This document shows, in pieces, positions 24,662-34,251 of a stretch of 64,000 nt of DNA. Made by a program: the position numbers and the translations under genes. Source of the DNA: Lachnospiraceae bacterium (GTDB taxonomy: Bacteria; Bacillota; Clostridia; Lachnospirales; Lachnospiraceae); contig JAQXJP010000033.1 of the NCBI GenBank assembly GCA_029008875.1, forward strand, positions 1-64,000, given 5' to 3'. Each line of letters opens with the position of its first letter. Position 1 is the first letter of the stretch. The notes beneath the pieces are model-generated. The model worked only from the letters and a program-made list of their open reading frames with translations, had not been told where the DNA came from and made no database searches.

Positions 24662-25252
24662 CTATAAACTTCCTTTCGTCGACAAAATATCTGTGATACG
24701 TGGATCAATGACTGTGGCATCATCCAGCGCTCTGGCGAATGCCTTGAACATTGCCTCAATCATGTGGTGATTGTTGCCCGGGGACAATACCTTAATGTGC
24801 AGGTTCATTCCCGCCGAATAAGAAATGGCATAGAAAAACTCCTTGACCATCTCCGTATCCATATAGCCCACACGGTCCGTGGTGAATTCCGCATCAAACT
24901 GAAGGTATGGGCGTCCGGACAAATCAATGGCACACATCACAAGAGTTTCGTCCATAGGCAGAATGCAACTTCCGAATCTGCGGATTCCTTTCTTGTCCCC
25001 CACCGCTTTTTTGATGGCATTTCCCAGGACAATTCCGCAATCCTCGATGGTGTGGTGGCAATCCACCGCCAGATCTCCCTCGCAATTGATCTCCAAGTCA
25101 AACAATCCATGTCTTGCAAACCCTTCCAACATATGGTTGAAAAAGCCGATTCCGGTGTTCACCATGGATTTTCCGGTTCCGTCCAATTGCAAGATAACGG
25201 AAATGTCCGTCTCCTTTGTTTTTCTGGTTAATTTTGCTTCTCTTTCAGACAT
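24662..25252 (-). CDS. hisB: imidazoleglycerol-phosphate dehydratase
   Basis: 196 residues, monofunctional length. The two His-rich metal motifs, CHHTIEDCG and NNHHMIEAMF, are intact, as are GFFNHML near the start and the GPSP-type middle. It dehydrates imidazole-glycerol phosphate (step 6). A GGGGG-rich site precedes the ATG; hisD lies 20 bases upstream. Confidence 0.97.
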   Translation of the reverse strand: MSEREAKLTRKTKETDISVILQLDGTGKSMVNTGIGFFNHMLEGFARHGLFDLEINCEGDLAVDCHHTIEDCGIVLGNAIKKAVGDKKGIRRFGSCILPMDETLVMCAIDLSGRPYLQFDAEFTTDRVGYMDTEMVKEFFYAISYSAGMNLHIKVLSPGNNHHMIEAMFKAFARALDDATVIDPRITDILSTKGSL

Positions 25253-25272
25253 TGCAGCCCCCTATATACGAA

Positions 25273-26568
25273 TCAATCTTCGTTCTCAAATCTAACTTTA
25301 ATGGAATTTGCGTGTGCCGTCAATTTCTCGCACTCGGCAAAGCATTCAATATCCCTGTGAACCTGAGCCAGTGCCTCTTTGGAATAAGAGATAATGCTGG
25401 ATTTCTTGATGAAATCATCCACGGAAAGGGGCGAGAAAAATTTCGCGGTACCGTTTGTGGGAAGAACGTGATTGGGTCCTGCGAAATAATCTCCCAGAGG
25501 TTCGGAGGAATACTCTCCGATAAAAATCGCACCCGCATTTTTGATTTTGGTCATCACATGGAAAGGATCCTTTGTCACAATCTCCATGTGCTCGGAAGCA
25601 ATCTCATTGACCGCATCGATGGCATCCTCCATATTGTCCGCAACCAGAATGTATCCGTAATTCTCCAAGGACTTCTTGATGATTTCACTTCTGGACAACT
25701 CTTTTACAAATCCGTCGATTTCATCCGCAACCTGCTCTGCAAGCCGGCGGCTTGTGGTGATAAGGATTGCGGAAGCCATCTCATCATGCTCCGCCTGTGA
25801 GAGCAAATCGGCAGCCACATATCTGGGGTTTGCGGTCTCATCCGCAAGTACCAGAATCTCGCTTGGCCCTGCGATGGAATCGATGCTCACATAGCCGAAT
25901 ACCGCCTTCTTGGCCAAAGCCACATAAATGTTTCCCGGCCCCACGATTTTGTCCACCTTGGGAATGCTCTCGGTTCCGAAAGCCATTGCCGCAATGGCCT
26001 GTGCTCCGCCCACTTTGTAGATTTCATCCACTCCCGCTTCATTGGCGGCAACAAGGGTGGAAGGATATACCTTCCCGGATGCATCACAGGGGGTGCACAT
26101 GATGATTTTGGGAACTCCCGCAACCTTCGCGGGCAGCACATTCATCAATACGGAGGAGGGATAGACAGCTTTGCCTCCCGGAACGTATACCCCTGCCACT
26201 CCCACAGGAGTAATCTTCTGTCCCAGAATAATCCCCTCCTCGGAAGTAAACCAGGAATTTTGAAGCTGTTTCTCGTGGTATTTGCGAATGTTCACCAGGG
26301 CTTTTTTGATGACTCCCAGAAGTTTTTCATCCACAAGCCCATAAGCCTCTTCGATTTCCTCCTGTGTCACCCGCACATTCCCGGCATTAATCTCGGCCTT
26401 ATCGAACTGTCTGGTATAGTCGAACACCGCAACGTCCCGATTTTGGCGCACATTGTCAATGATTTGATTGACAGTTTCCTCAAATTGTCCGTAATTGTTC
26501 GGACTTCTCTTCAATAAATCTTCCAAAATATTTCTCTTGGTCGATTCGTTTAATTCCATGATTCTCAT
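25273..26568 (-). CDS. hisD: histidinol dehydrogenase
   Basis: 431 residues from the ATG at 26568, with AGGAG nine bases upstream; the longer open frame runs antisense-like through hisG and is not conserved. NAD-binding and catalytic motifs include AGPSEILV, SQAEHD and GPNHVLPT. It catalyses the last two steps, histidinol to histidine. Fourteen bases follow hisG. Confidence 0.97.
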   Translation of the reverse strand: MRIMELNESTKRNILEDLLKRSPNNYGQFEETVNQIIDNVRQNRDVAVFDYTRQFDKAEINAGNVRVTQEEIEEAYGLVDEKLLGVIKKALVNIRKYHEKQLQNSWFTSEEGIILGQKITPVGVAGVYVPGGKAVYPSSVLMNVLPAKVAGVPKIIMCTPCDASGKVYPSTLVAANEAGVDEIYKVGGAQAIAAMAFGTESIPKVDKIVGPGNIYVALAKKAVFGYVSIDSIAGPSEILVLADETANPRYVAADLLSQAEHDEMASAILITTSRRLAEQVADEIDGFVKELSRSEIIKKSLENYGYILVADNMEDAIDAVNEIASEHMEIVTKDPFHVMTKIKNAGAIFIGEYSSEPLGDYFAGPNHVLPTNGTAKFFSPLSVDDFIKKSSIISYSKEALAQVHRDIECFAECEKLTAHANSIKVRFENED

Positions 26569-26582
26569 TTCTCTAGTCTCCT

Positions 26583-27236
26583 TTATTTCCCGTCGATTAT
26601 CTGACGCAAATCGCGTATCAGTTTTGTAATTCTCTCGTTTTCCATTTTCATGCTCACCTGGTTGACAATCACCCGCGCAGAAAGGGGGCAAACCTCCTCC
26701 AGGACAGTCAAACCGTTTTCCCTTAAGGTGGTTCCGGTCTCCACAATATCGCAAATCACCTCGGAGAGGCCCACAATTGGGGCTAGCTCGATGGAACCGT
26801 TCAGTTTGATAATCTCCACCGTCTGATGCTTCTTGTTATAAAAATAATCCTTTGCGATATGGGGATATTTGGTGGCAACCCGAATCTGCTCGTGGTGCTT
26901 GAGCAATTCCCTTGCGCTTTCCGGACCGCAGATGCACATTCTGCATTTTCCGAAGCCCAGATCCAGCACTTCATATACGTTTCTTCCTTCCTCAATAATG
27001 GTGTCCTTCCCAACGATTCCGATATCCGCCGCGCCGTATTCCACATAGGTGGGCACATCCGGTCCCTTTGCGAGGAAAAAGCGCAACTTCAGTTCCTCAT
27101 TCACAAAAATAAGTTTGCGCGTATCTTTATCGCGAATCTCCTCGCAGGTGATTCCGATTTGCTCGAACAGCTCCATGGTCTTGTTGGCGAGACGCCCCTT
27201 TCCCAGAGCGAATGTTAAATATCTTTGTTCTTCCAT
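26583..27236 (-). CDS. hisG: ATP phosphoribosyltransferase, short form
   Basis: 217 residues, the short form that lacks the C-terminal histidine-sensing domain and therefore needs HisZ, encoded directly upstream. Motifs include TFALGKGRL, the VEYGAADIGIVGKD loop and DIVETGTTLRENGL, the PRPP-binding loop. It starts histidine synthesis by joining ATP and PRPP. Confidence 0.97.
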   Translation of the reverse strand: MEEQRYLTFALGKGRLANKTMELFEQIGITCEEIRDKDTRKLIFVNEELKLRFFLAKGPDVPTYVEYGAADIGIVGKDTIIEEGRNVYEVLDLGFGKCRMCICGPESARELLKHHEQIRVATKYPHIAKDYFYNKKHQTVEIIKLNGSIELAPIVGLSEVICDIVETGTTLRENGLTVLEEVCPLSARVIVNQVSMKMENERITKLIRDLRQIIDGK

Positions 27237-27239
27237 CTT

Positions 27240-28433
27240 CTATTCTCCATCCATAAATTCTACCCGACTAATATGATGCTTTTTCGCATATTCATAATAG
27301 AAATCCTTGGTTTTGTCTTCCGAGAGCAGCATCGTCTGCACCATCATTCCCTGGGTGCGAAGAAGTGACGCCTTTCTGATTGCTTCCCCGTTGTACTTGG
27401 GAGAAAAAACAATCAGCGCATTGTTTGCGGGCATATCAATCCGGATGTTCTGGTATGACATTGCACCGAGAAGCTGGTCAACCATGATGGCAAAGCCGAT
27501 AGCCGGAGCATTCTTACCGAAATAATTCAACAATTTATCGTAGCGTCCACCCTTCACAATGGCCTCGCCGGTGCCGAAGGTGTAGCCGTAGAATACGGTT
27601 CCGGTATAATAAGTATACTCGCTGATAATACCCGGCTCGATGGACACATACTTCTCGATTTCATAGAGCTTTATGTACCGGTGCAGCTCTAACAGACTGT
27701 CGATGGCTTCTATGATTTGCGGATAATTTTTCGCATAGTTTTTCGCCTCCGTCAGAGCAGCCTCATCCACATTGAACGAACCGAGAAAAGCGAACAATTC
27801 CCGTAAATCTGAGTCGATGGAGAATTGACACATAAACTCCTCCACCCCGAAGAAGTTCTTGTTGGCGAGAAGCTCCCGGATGACTGCTTCATCCTCCCCG
27901 GATATTTGGGCCGCTTCCAGGAGACTGCTGATAAACTGAGCATGGCCCACGGAGATACGAAATTCAAATAAACCGCAGGATTTCAGTGCCTCCACCACCA
28001 TCGCCAGAAGCTCGGCATCCGCATAGATACTTCCGTCCCCCATCAGTTCCACACCACACTGGGTGGATTCCTTTAAACGACCCTTATAGTCCGTGTGATT
28101 CACGAATGTATTTCCCATGTAACACAACTTTATGGGCATTTCTTCATCTACATAATATTTTGCTGCGCTTCTCGCGATGGAAGGGGTAAAATCCGGGCGG
28201 AGCACCAACGTGTTCCCCTCTTTATCAAAGAACTTGTACAGATCCTTGGAGGGAGTGGTTCCGATTTCCCGGCTGAAAATATCGAAAAATTCAAAGGTGG
28301 GTGTCTGAATATCCTGATACCCATAGCGCAAAAAGACCTGATGCAGTCGATCCTGAATCAAGAGTTTTTTCTTGCACTCTCCATTATAAATATCCCTTAC
28401 ACCATCGGGGGTATGTAACATATCTGATTTCAT
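27240..28433 (-). CDS. hisZ: ATP phosphoribosyltransferase regulatory subunit HisZ
   Basis: 397 residues, a HisRS-like fold (LHTPDGVRDIYNGE, LRPDFTPSIAR, KGGRYDKLL) without the tRNA-binding domain of a true synthetase. HisZ forms an octamer with short HisG and confers histidine feedback. It is first in the operon, with GGAGG and the promoter and repeats upstream. Confidence 0.95.
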   Translation of the reverse strand: MKSDMLHTPDGVRDIYNGECKKKLLIQDRLHQVFLRYGYQDIQTPTFEFFDIFSREIGTTPSKDLYKFFDKEGNTLVLRPDFTPSIARSAAKYYVDEEMPIKLCYMGNTFVNHTDYKGRLKESTQCGVELMGDGSIYADAELLAMVVEALKSCGLFEFRISVGHAQFISSLLEAAQISGEDEAVIRELLANKNFFGVEEFMCQFSIDSDLRELFAFLGSFNVDEAALTEAKNYAKNYPQIIEAIDSLLELHRYIKLYEIEKYVSIEPGIISEYTYYTGTVFYGYTFGTGEAIVKGGRYDKLLNYFGKNAPAIGFAIMVDQLLGAMSYQNIRIDMPANNALIVFSPKYNGEAIRKASLLRTQGMMVQTMLLSEDKTKDFYYEYAKKHHISRVEFMDGE

Positions 28434-28463
28434 AAATCCTCCATTGCTTTAGTACATTACAGC

Positions 28464-28487
28464 GCTAATTCGCTACCATGCTACCAT
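28464..28487. promoter_or_regulatory. tandem 8-mers at the hisZ promoter, candidate operator
   Basis: Two perfect copies of GCTACCAT (28472-28479, 28480-28487) plus a third, divergent copy GCTAATTC (28464-28471) lie just after the -10 element, covering the expected transcript start. An operator for a TrpR-like HisR repressor is suspected, not shown. Confidence 0.5.
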
Positions 28488-28500
28488 GATAAACAAAGTT

Positions 28501-28529
28501 ATTATATTGTATTCCCTTTTTCTTGTCAA
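28501..28529 (-). promoter_or_regulatory. perfect consensus promoter of the his operon
   Basis: TTGACA, 17-base spacer, TATAAT on the minus strand, about 70 bases before hisZ. Such a strong promoter suggests control by a repressor. No T-box or leader peptide was seen. Confidence 0.9.
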
Positions 28530-28548
28530 CGAATAATTTTCGGTAAAT

Positions 28549-29079
28549 TTATCGAGTTTCCAAATCCAGTTGCAGCGCGTTTAAATAGGGCACCAATATT
28601 CCGGGAACCTCCGGCAAGAAAAATCTCCTGTCCAATTCCTCATACCGAAAGCTCTTTCTGCCGCCCTCCTTCGCCCTGTTCCAAAACTTCAACAATTCCG
28701 CAAAGGACAGATAATACATTTCCTCCCGCTTGGTGAAAGAAATCAGGATGAAGGCAATCCCCTCCTGCTTCTCAAATTGGCGCATAAACTCCACCTGGTG
28801 CTCGTGGATATTGGCAAGGGGAAAAACGTCCGTGTTACACTCCTTTGCATCAAAACACACCGGAATCCCCTGTACCGCCCCGATATAATCCACTGTACTT
28901 TTTTGATCAAAATATGCCAGGGTAATATGGCGGGACTGTTTATCGATATTGATTGGAGTAATTGGGGTGGGAATCTTTTGAATCAAAGCCAAACCATTCT
29001 CCAAATATTTTTCATTTGTTCGATTAATCATGTCCTCGAAGGTGGAACCCCGAAGACCTCTTGAATTCCATGTGGGCAT
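28549..29079 (-). CDS. recU: Holliday junction resolvase RecU
   Basis: 176 residues. The N-terminus (NSRGLRGSTFEDMINRTNEKYL) and the catalytic core with STVDYIGAVQG then CFDAKEC (Asp and Glu-x-Lys metal ligands) match RecU. It cuts four-way junctions in recombinational repair, the Gram-positive counterpart of RuvC; ruvAB lie 26 kb away. Last gene of the pepD operon. A GGACAGGTG site lies upstream. Here RecU is not next to a PBP gene as in B. subtilis. Confidence 0.9.
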   Translation of the reverse strand: MPTWNSRGLRGSTFEDMINRTNEKYLENGLALIQKIPTPITPINIDKQSRHITLAYFDQKSTVDYIGAVQGIPVCFDAKECNTDVFPLANIHEHQVEFMRQFEKQEGIAFILISFTKREEMYYLSFAELLKFWNRAKEGGRKSFRYEELDRRFFLPEVPGILVPYLNALQLDLETR

Positions 29080-29129
29080 CTGTTCACCTGTCCCCTGTCA
29101 TCATTGTATGATATAACCTGTTCGCCAAT

Positions 29130-30104
29130 CTATATGGCATCTTGAAACTTGGCACTAATTCTGGAAAAAGCAGCCGGAGGTTCCGCCTTATATACCCTTC
29201 CGTCCGGGAATTCCAACAAGAAGGCGTGAAGCAGTTGGCCCTTGACTTGGTATTTCTTTTGGAAGGTTTGATTCAATTCCCGATCTCCGTACTTGGGATC
29301 CCCGATGATGGGATGTCCCACAGAGGCCAAATGCGCGCGTATCTGATGGGTTTTCCCGGTGATCAGATGAACCTTGAGCAGTGTGGTCCCGTTGGCATAA
29401 CACAGGGGCTCATAGGAGGTCTCGATGGGCTTGCTGTCATCCTGCACAGGCTTTTGCGTGATGGACACGCGATTTGTCCGCTGGTCCTTACAGAGATATC
29501 CGGATAGATGTTCCCCGGAGGTTACATGCCCCGATACCACGGTCAGATAGAACTTTTGGATGGTTCTCTCTTTCAGCATTTTGGAGAGTTCCTGAGAGCC
29601 CTTTAATGTGATTCCCATCAAAATCAGCCCCGTGGTGTTCCTGTCCAGGCGATTGCACACGGAAGGCCGAAAGGTAGCAAACTCTTCCTTTGTGATTTTC
29701 CCGGTCCGAATCAGGTAGCCAAGCAGGATTTCGTTGGCGGAAATATCCTTGGCAGAAGCCTTCTGCGATAACATGTTGAAGGGCTTGTCGGCAATCAGAA
29801 TGTCCGAATCCTCGTACACAATGGTAATCCCCGACATGCCAAGATTGGCAAGCTCCTCAAAGGCATCCTCCTGCCGGGACAAATCACCGGAAAATTTTGT
29901 GAAGGTTTCCTCTGAAAAAAAGATGGTGATTGTGTCCCCCTCCCGGAGCAACTCGTTTCCGGATGCTTTTTTCCCATTGTAGCAGATATTCTTTTTTCGA
30001 AACATTTTGTAGAGAAAACTTGTGGTTGCATTTGGCAAAAGCTTCTTCAGATATTTATCCAACCGCTGATTCTCTTCCTTTTTTTTGATTGTGAACTCTC
30101 TCAT
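29130..30104 (-). CDS. RluA/RluC-family pseudouridine synthase
   Basis: 324 residues from the ATG at 30104. S4 domain (about 8-70: QRLDKYLKKLLPNATTSFLYK) and catalytic domain with NRLDRNTTG, whose Asp is the nucleophile, and TGKTHQIRAH. It isomerises uridines in rRNA; the target cannot be fixed from sequence. The ribosome binding site is poor (TAGGAAT directly before the ATG), so translation may depend on ygiQ upstream, 26 bases away. Confidence 0.88.
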   Translation of the reverse strand: MREFTIKKKEENQRLDKYLKKLLPNATTSFLYKMFRKKNICYNGKKASGNELLREGDTITIFFSEETFTKFSGDLSRQEDAFEELANLGMSGITIVYEDSDILIADKPFNMLSQKASAKDISANEILLGYLIRTGKITKEEFATFRPSVCNRLDRNTTGLILMGITLKGSQELSKMLKERTIQKFYLTVVSGHVTSGEHLSGYLCKDQRTNRVSITQKPVQDDSKPIETSYEPLCYANGTTLLKVHLITGKTHQIRAHLASVGHPIIGDPKYGDRELNQTFQKKYQVKGQLLHAFLLEFPDGRVYKAEPPAAFSRISAKFQDAI

Positions 30105-30130
30105 ATTCCTATTACACACATCCGGACTGA

Positions 30131-32023
30131 TTATTTCTTCTTGTGAACATTGCGGATGGTTTTCTTTTTCATGTTTTTGGGTTTGACTTTTGGCTTCGCC
30201 GCAGTTGCCTTCTGAAAAGTCTTGGTGCTTTGTCTGGGGCGAATCAGACATTTCTTGTCATATCCGATCAAATCCTCCCGCCCCGCTTTTTGCAACGCTT
30301 CTTTCACCAACTCGTAATTCTTTGGATTCTTGTATTGAATCAAAGCACGCTGCATGGCCTTTTCATGCGGATTTGTTGCCACATATACAGGCTGCATGGT
30401 CCTGGGGTCCAACCCCGTATAATACATACAGGTGGATATGGTGGAAGGGGTCGGATAAAAGTCCTGCACCTGCTCCGGGGACAGATTGTGATCCCGGAGA
30501 TATTCCGCCAGTTCAATAGCCTCCTTCAGTGTGGAGCCGGGATGGGACGACATCAGGTACGGCACCAGATACTGTTCCTTCCCAATCTTCTTATTCATGC
30601 GATAATAAGCATCCACAAAACGGTTATACACTTCCACACTGGGTTTTCCCAGTTTTTCCAGGACCGCGTTGGAGATATGTTCCGGCGCCACCTTCAACTG
30701 ACCGCTGACATGGTGTTCGCACAATTCCCTCAGGAAGGTTTGATCTTTGTCGTAGATCAGATAATCAAACCGGATTCCGGAGCGGACAAACACCTTCTTC
30801 ACCTTGGGCAGTTCCCGCATCTTCCGAAGCAGCTCCACATAATCCCTGTGATCCACTTCCAGATTCTTGCAGGGCGTTGGAAAAAGACATTGCCGGTTGG
30901 GACAGGCTCCCTTGGTCATCTGCTTGGAGCATGCCGGAGCACGGAAGTTGGCGGTGGGACCGCCTACATCATGGATATATCCCTTGAACTCCGGGTCTTC
31001 GGTTATCTTTTTTGCTTCATCGATGATGGATTCATGGCTTCTTGTCTGAATGATTCTTCCCTGGTGGAAGGTCAGTGCGCAGAAATTGCACCCGCCGTAG
31101 CACCCCCGGTTGCTGATGAGGGAAAATTTCACCTCTTTGATTGCGGGGATACCTCCCAGCCCTTCGTAGGAGGGATGATAGGTCCTCATGTACGGAAGGG
31201 CATACACCGTATCCATCTCCTCCTGACTCAAGGGCTTGGAGGGAGGATTTTGGACAACATACACCCGCTCGTAGGGCTCATAAAGGCGCTTGGCCACAAA
31301 GGCGTCCGTATTTTGATATTGGATATAGAAGCTTTTTGCAAATTCCCGCTTATCTTCTTTGATCTCATCATAGGATGGGAGTTCAATGGCATCGTAGATG
31401 ATGTCCCTCTCCTTCGTCTTGAACACGGTCCCGTCAATAAAAGTGATATCTTTTATATCGATTCCGGAATTCAGGGCATCGGCAATCTCCACGATGCTGC
31501 GCTCCCCCATTCCATAGGAGATCAGATCCGCACCGGAATCCAACAAAATGGAACGCTTTACCTTGTTGGACCAGTAATCGTAGTGGGCCAGTCTGCGGAG
31601 ACTTGCCTCGATCCCACCGATGATAATCGGGGTGGTACGGTAGGTTCTGCGGATCAGATTACAGTATACAACTGTGGCGTAATCCGGCCTTTTTCCCATT
31701 TCGCCGCCGGGGGTATAGGAATCTGTCTCTCTTCTCTTTTTGGAGACGGAATAATGGTTCACCATGGAATCCATGTTCCCGGCTGACACCAAAAATCCCA
31801 GCCTGGGTTCCCCAAGAATGGTAATGGATGCATCATCCTTCCAATCCGGCTGTGAGATAATTCCCACCGAATATCCATGGGATTCCAGAACTCTTGAGAT
31901 AATCGCATGCCCAAAGGAGGGATGGTCCACATAGGCATCCCCGCATACATAGACAAAATCCAGTTGCCGGATTCCCCGCTCCTCCATATCCTGTTTTGAA
32001 ATCGGTAAAAATCCTTCGTTCAT
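30131..32023 (-). CDS. YgiQ family radical SAM protein
   Basis: About 630 residues. The radical SAM cluster motif is CYGGCNFC, preceded by ISNRG, and the C-terminus is a Lys/Arg-rich tail ([12 protein letters not shown]). The ATG at 32023 was chosen for its GGAG site; 32035 (TAATG overlap with the previous stop) is an alternative. The role of the family is unknown. It sits between two pseudouridine synthases in an apparent operon. The basic tail suggests contact with nucleic acid, which is inference. Confidence 0.9.
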   Translation of the reverse strand: MNEGFLPISKQDMEERGIRQLDFVYVCGDAYVDHPSFGHAIISRVLESHGYSVGIISQPDWKDDASITILGEPRLGFLVSAGNMDSMVNHYSVSKKRRETDSYTPGGEMGKRPDYATVVYCNLIRRTYRTTPIIIGGIEASLRRLAHYDYWSNKVKRSILLDSGADLISYGMGERSIVEIADALNSGIDIKDITFIDGTVFKTKERDIIYDAIELPSYDEIKEDKREFAKSFYIQYQNTDAFVAKRLYEPYERVYVVQNPPSKPLSQEEMDTVYALPYMRTYHPSYEGLGGIPAIKEVKFSLISNRGCYGGCNFCALTFHQGRIIQTRSHESIIDEAKKITEDPEFKGYIHDVGGPTANFRAPACSKQMTKGACPNRQCLFPTPCKNLEVDHRDYVELLRKMRELPKVKKVFVRSGIRFDYLIYDKDQTFLRELCEHHVSGQLKVAPEHISNAVLEKLGKPSVEVYNRFVDAYYRMNKKIGKEQYLVPYLMSSHPGSTLKEAIELAEYLRDHNLSPEQVQDFYPTPSTISTCMYYTGLDPRTMQPVYVATNPHEKAMQRALIQYKNPKNYELVKEALQKAGREDLIGYDKKCLIRPRQSTKTFQKATAAKPKVKPKNMKKKTIRNVHKKK

Positions 32024-32034
32024 TCGTTGCTCCA

Positions 32035-32772
32035 TTACATATGATTGGCTTCTCCCCACAGGCTTTGCACCTCTTCCGGGGTGAGTTTACGGTACTCCCC
32101 GGGGGACAGTCCCTCCAGGGTCAGTGTGTGTATACTAAGTCGTTTCAGTCCGATCACTTTGCATCCCACGGTGGAAAACATGCGCTTCACCTGATGATAG
32201 CGCCCTTCAGAAATAGTCAGCCGCGCACCGTATTCCCGGGTGCCGTCATCGAAAATGACATCCGGCAGAATGACAAGTTCGGCGGGCAAGGTCAAATCCT
32301 CATCGCCGATATCAATTCCCCGCGAAAAATCCTCCACTGCGGTGGGCGGAACCGGATTGTCCAGTTTTGCCTCGTAGGTTTTCTCTACATGGTGGGTGGG
32401 ACTTAAAATATGGTGGGTAAAGGCTCCGTCGTTTGTCAGCAATAACAGTCCTTCCGTGTCCTGATCCAGCCGTCCCACCGGTGTCAGCACTCCACGCAGA
32501 TTCTCCGGAAGCTCCTCCATCACGGTTTTATGGCGGGAATCCGACACCGCGGTGACATATCCGGCCTCCTTATAGAGCATATAGTACGAAAATTTCTCAT
32601 ATTCCAAAAGTTTTCCGTGAAAAGTGATTTGATCCTTCGCTTCATCAATCTTCACTTCCGGTCTTTTTGCAATGACACCGTTGACAGAGATTGCCCCCTG
32701 TTTGATATATTTTTTTACTTCCGATCTTGTGCCTGCCCGGCAGTCGCACAGGAACTTATCCAACCGCATCAT
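32035..32772 (-). CDS. RsuA-family 16S/23S pseudouridine synthase
   Basis: 245 residues. S4 domain ([23 protein letters not shown], about 1-60) and catalytic motif [17 protein letters not shown] with the nucleophile Asp; [11 protein letters not shown] is typical of the RsuA/RluB/RluE/RluF branch. It modifies uridine in rRNA. It follows pepD by one base and overlaps the upstream alternative ygiQ start. Confidence 0.92.
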   Translation of the reverse strand: MMRLDKFLCDCRAGTRSEVKKYIKQGAISVNGVIAKRPEVKIDEAKDQITFHGKLLEYEKFSYYMLYKEAGYVTAVSDSRHKTVMEELPENLRGVLTPVGRLDQDTEGLLLLTNDGAFTHHILSPTHHVEKTYEAKLDNPVPPTAVEDFSRGIDIGDEDLTLPAELVILPDVIFDDGTREYGARLTISEGRYHQVKRMFSTVGCKVIGLKRLSIHTLTLEGLSPGEYRKLTPEEVQSLWGEANHM

Positions 32773-32773
32773 A

Positions 32774-34222
32774 CTATTTCGATCTCTTCAAAAACTCTGT
32801 CACGAGTTGATAGTATCTCTGGGTGGAAGAAATGGATAACCGCTCCTTGGGTGTATGAATATCAAAGTTTGCAGGCCCAAAGGATACACAATCCAAATCC
32901 GGGATTTTCTCGGAGAATATCCCGCATTCCAGACCGGCATGAATCGCCTCAAACACCGGTTTTTCTCCGGACAATTCCTCATAGATCTGTCCGATGGTCT
33001 CCCGGACCACGGAATCCTTCTTGTATTCCCATGCGGGATAATCCCCCTCGATGGCGTATTCTCCCCCGAGCATCTCCACGATATTGCAGACACGGTTCTT
33101 CAAATCCTCCTTGCGGGAGGAAACGCTGCTTCGCAGGGAGGTAACCGTGTGGAGGCTCTCGTTCGTCAACTCCATAATTCCAAGATTCAGGGAAGTCTCC
33201 ACCATTCCACTCATAACCTGGCTCATGTGCTGCACTCCGTTCGGAACCGTCCTCAAATAATACACAACGCGGTTCACAGAAGCGTAATCCAGCATTTTTC
33301 CCTCGATGACATTGCCGAAGCTGTACTCCAGCTCAAAATTCGGGTCTGCCACAGACAATTCATTTTTGATAGTGGTGTTTAATTTGTTCAGGAGTTTTTC
33401 CACCATATTTCGACTCTCCTCCGGAATCAGAAGCTTGGTGGTGCATTCTCTCGGGATAGCATTATCCTTCAAGCCTCCGGCGAGGCGCACAATTCCCATA
33501 GGGGTATGATCCATGACCGTCTGAAGAATTCTTCCCATGATAATATCTGCATTTCCATGCTCCTTGTGGATCTCCGCACCGGAGTGACCTCCCTCAAGTC
33601 CGGTCACATTTATGCGAAGCTCAAGGCCCTTTTGGACAATGTAATGAACCGGAAGATCCACATTCAAGGACATGCCTCCGGCACAGCCGGTCAAAAAGTG
33701 TCCTTCCTCATCGCTGTCCAGATTCAGCATTTTCCTACCCTGCAACATGCTTAAATCAATGTCATAGGCTCCCAGCATACCGATTTCCTCGTCCACGGTG
33801 AGCACCACTTCCAGTTTCGGGTGTTGCAGGGAATCGTCCTCCAGCAATGCCAGGGCAAAGGCCACAGCAATTCCGTCATCCCCGCCAAGGGTTGTGCCCT
33901 CCGCCGTGACGAAATCCCCATCCACCATAAGGCGAAGTCCGTCCTTCTCAAAATCGATGGCCACACCCTTTTCCTTCTCACATACCATGTCCATATGCCC
34001 TTGAATGATAACCGGTTCGCTGGCCTCGTAGCCGGGGCTTGCGGGCTTAAAAATAATCACATTGTTCAGTTCATCCTGGATGTACTCCAACTGATGCCCT
34101 TTGGCAAAATCCACAATATAGTCGCTGATTGCTTTCGTATTCCGTGAACCGTGGGGGATATTACAAATTTCCTCGAAATAGTAAAAAACTCTTGTTGGTT
34201 GCAAATCTGCTAATACGCTCAT
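32774..34222 (-). CDS. pepD: aminoacyl-histidine dipeptidase (PepD, M20 family)
   Basis: 482 residues from the ATG at 34222, chosen because GGAGGAG lies seven bases upstream (that site contains the earlier ATG). Metal-binding motifs of the M20 clan are seen: GHMDMVCE, TLGGDDGI and DEEIGMLGA. PepD hydrolyses Xaa-His and other dipeptides, supplying amino acids. First gene of the pepD-rsuA-ygiQ-rluA-recU unit. Its promoter must overlap the divergent ylbJ gene, 29 bases away. Confidence 0.93.
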   Translation of the reverse strand: MSVLADLQPTRVFYYFEEICNIPHGSRNTKAISDYIVDFAKGHQLEYIQDELNNVIIFKPASPGYEASEPVIIQGHMDMVCEKEKGVAIDFEKDGLRLMVDGDFVTAEGTTLGGDDGIAVAFALALLEDDSLQHPKLEVVLTVDEEIGMLGAYDIDLSMLQGRKMLNLDSDEEGHFLTGCAGGMSLNVDLPVHYIVQKGLELRINVTGLEGGHSGAEIHKEHGNADIIMGRILQTVMDHTPMGIVRLAGGLKDNAIPRECTTKLLIPEESRNMVEKLLNKLNTTIKNELSVADPNFELEYSFGNVIEGKMLDYASVNRVVYYLRTVPNGVQHMSQVMSGMVETSLNLGIMELTNESLHTVTSLRSSVSSRKEDLKNRVCNIVEMLGGEYAIEGDYPAWEYKKDSVVRETIGQIYEELSGEKPVFEAIHAGLECGIFSEKIPDLDCVSFGPANFDIHTPKERLSISSTQRYYQLVTEFLKRSK

Positions 34223-34227
34223 AATTT
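34199..34227 (+). promoter_or_regulatory. candidate promoter for ylbJ, inside the pepD start
   Basis: TTGCAA, 17-base spacer, TAATTT on the plus strand. A start near 34234 would leave a leader of only about 18 bases without ribosome binding site. Confidence 0.45.
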
Positions 34228-34251
34228 TCTCCTCCATACATATATTTTATT

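Noticed and set aside
27240-28433. HisZ as histidyl-tRNA synthetase
   Set aside because: It lacks the anticodon-binding domain and lies next to a short HisG, the HisZ-dependent form.
28434-28548. T-box or histidine leader peptide before hisZ
   Set aside because: The leader is about 60 bases, too short for a T-box, and has no His-codon run or terminator/antiterminator pair.
30143-31786. 547-codon open frame on the plus strand
   Set aside because: It is the antisense shadow of the YgiQ radical SAM gene, with no ribosome binding site and no recognisable domain.
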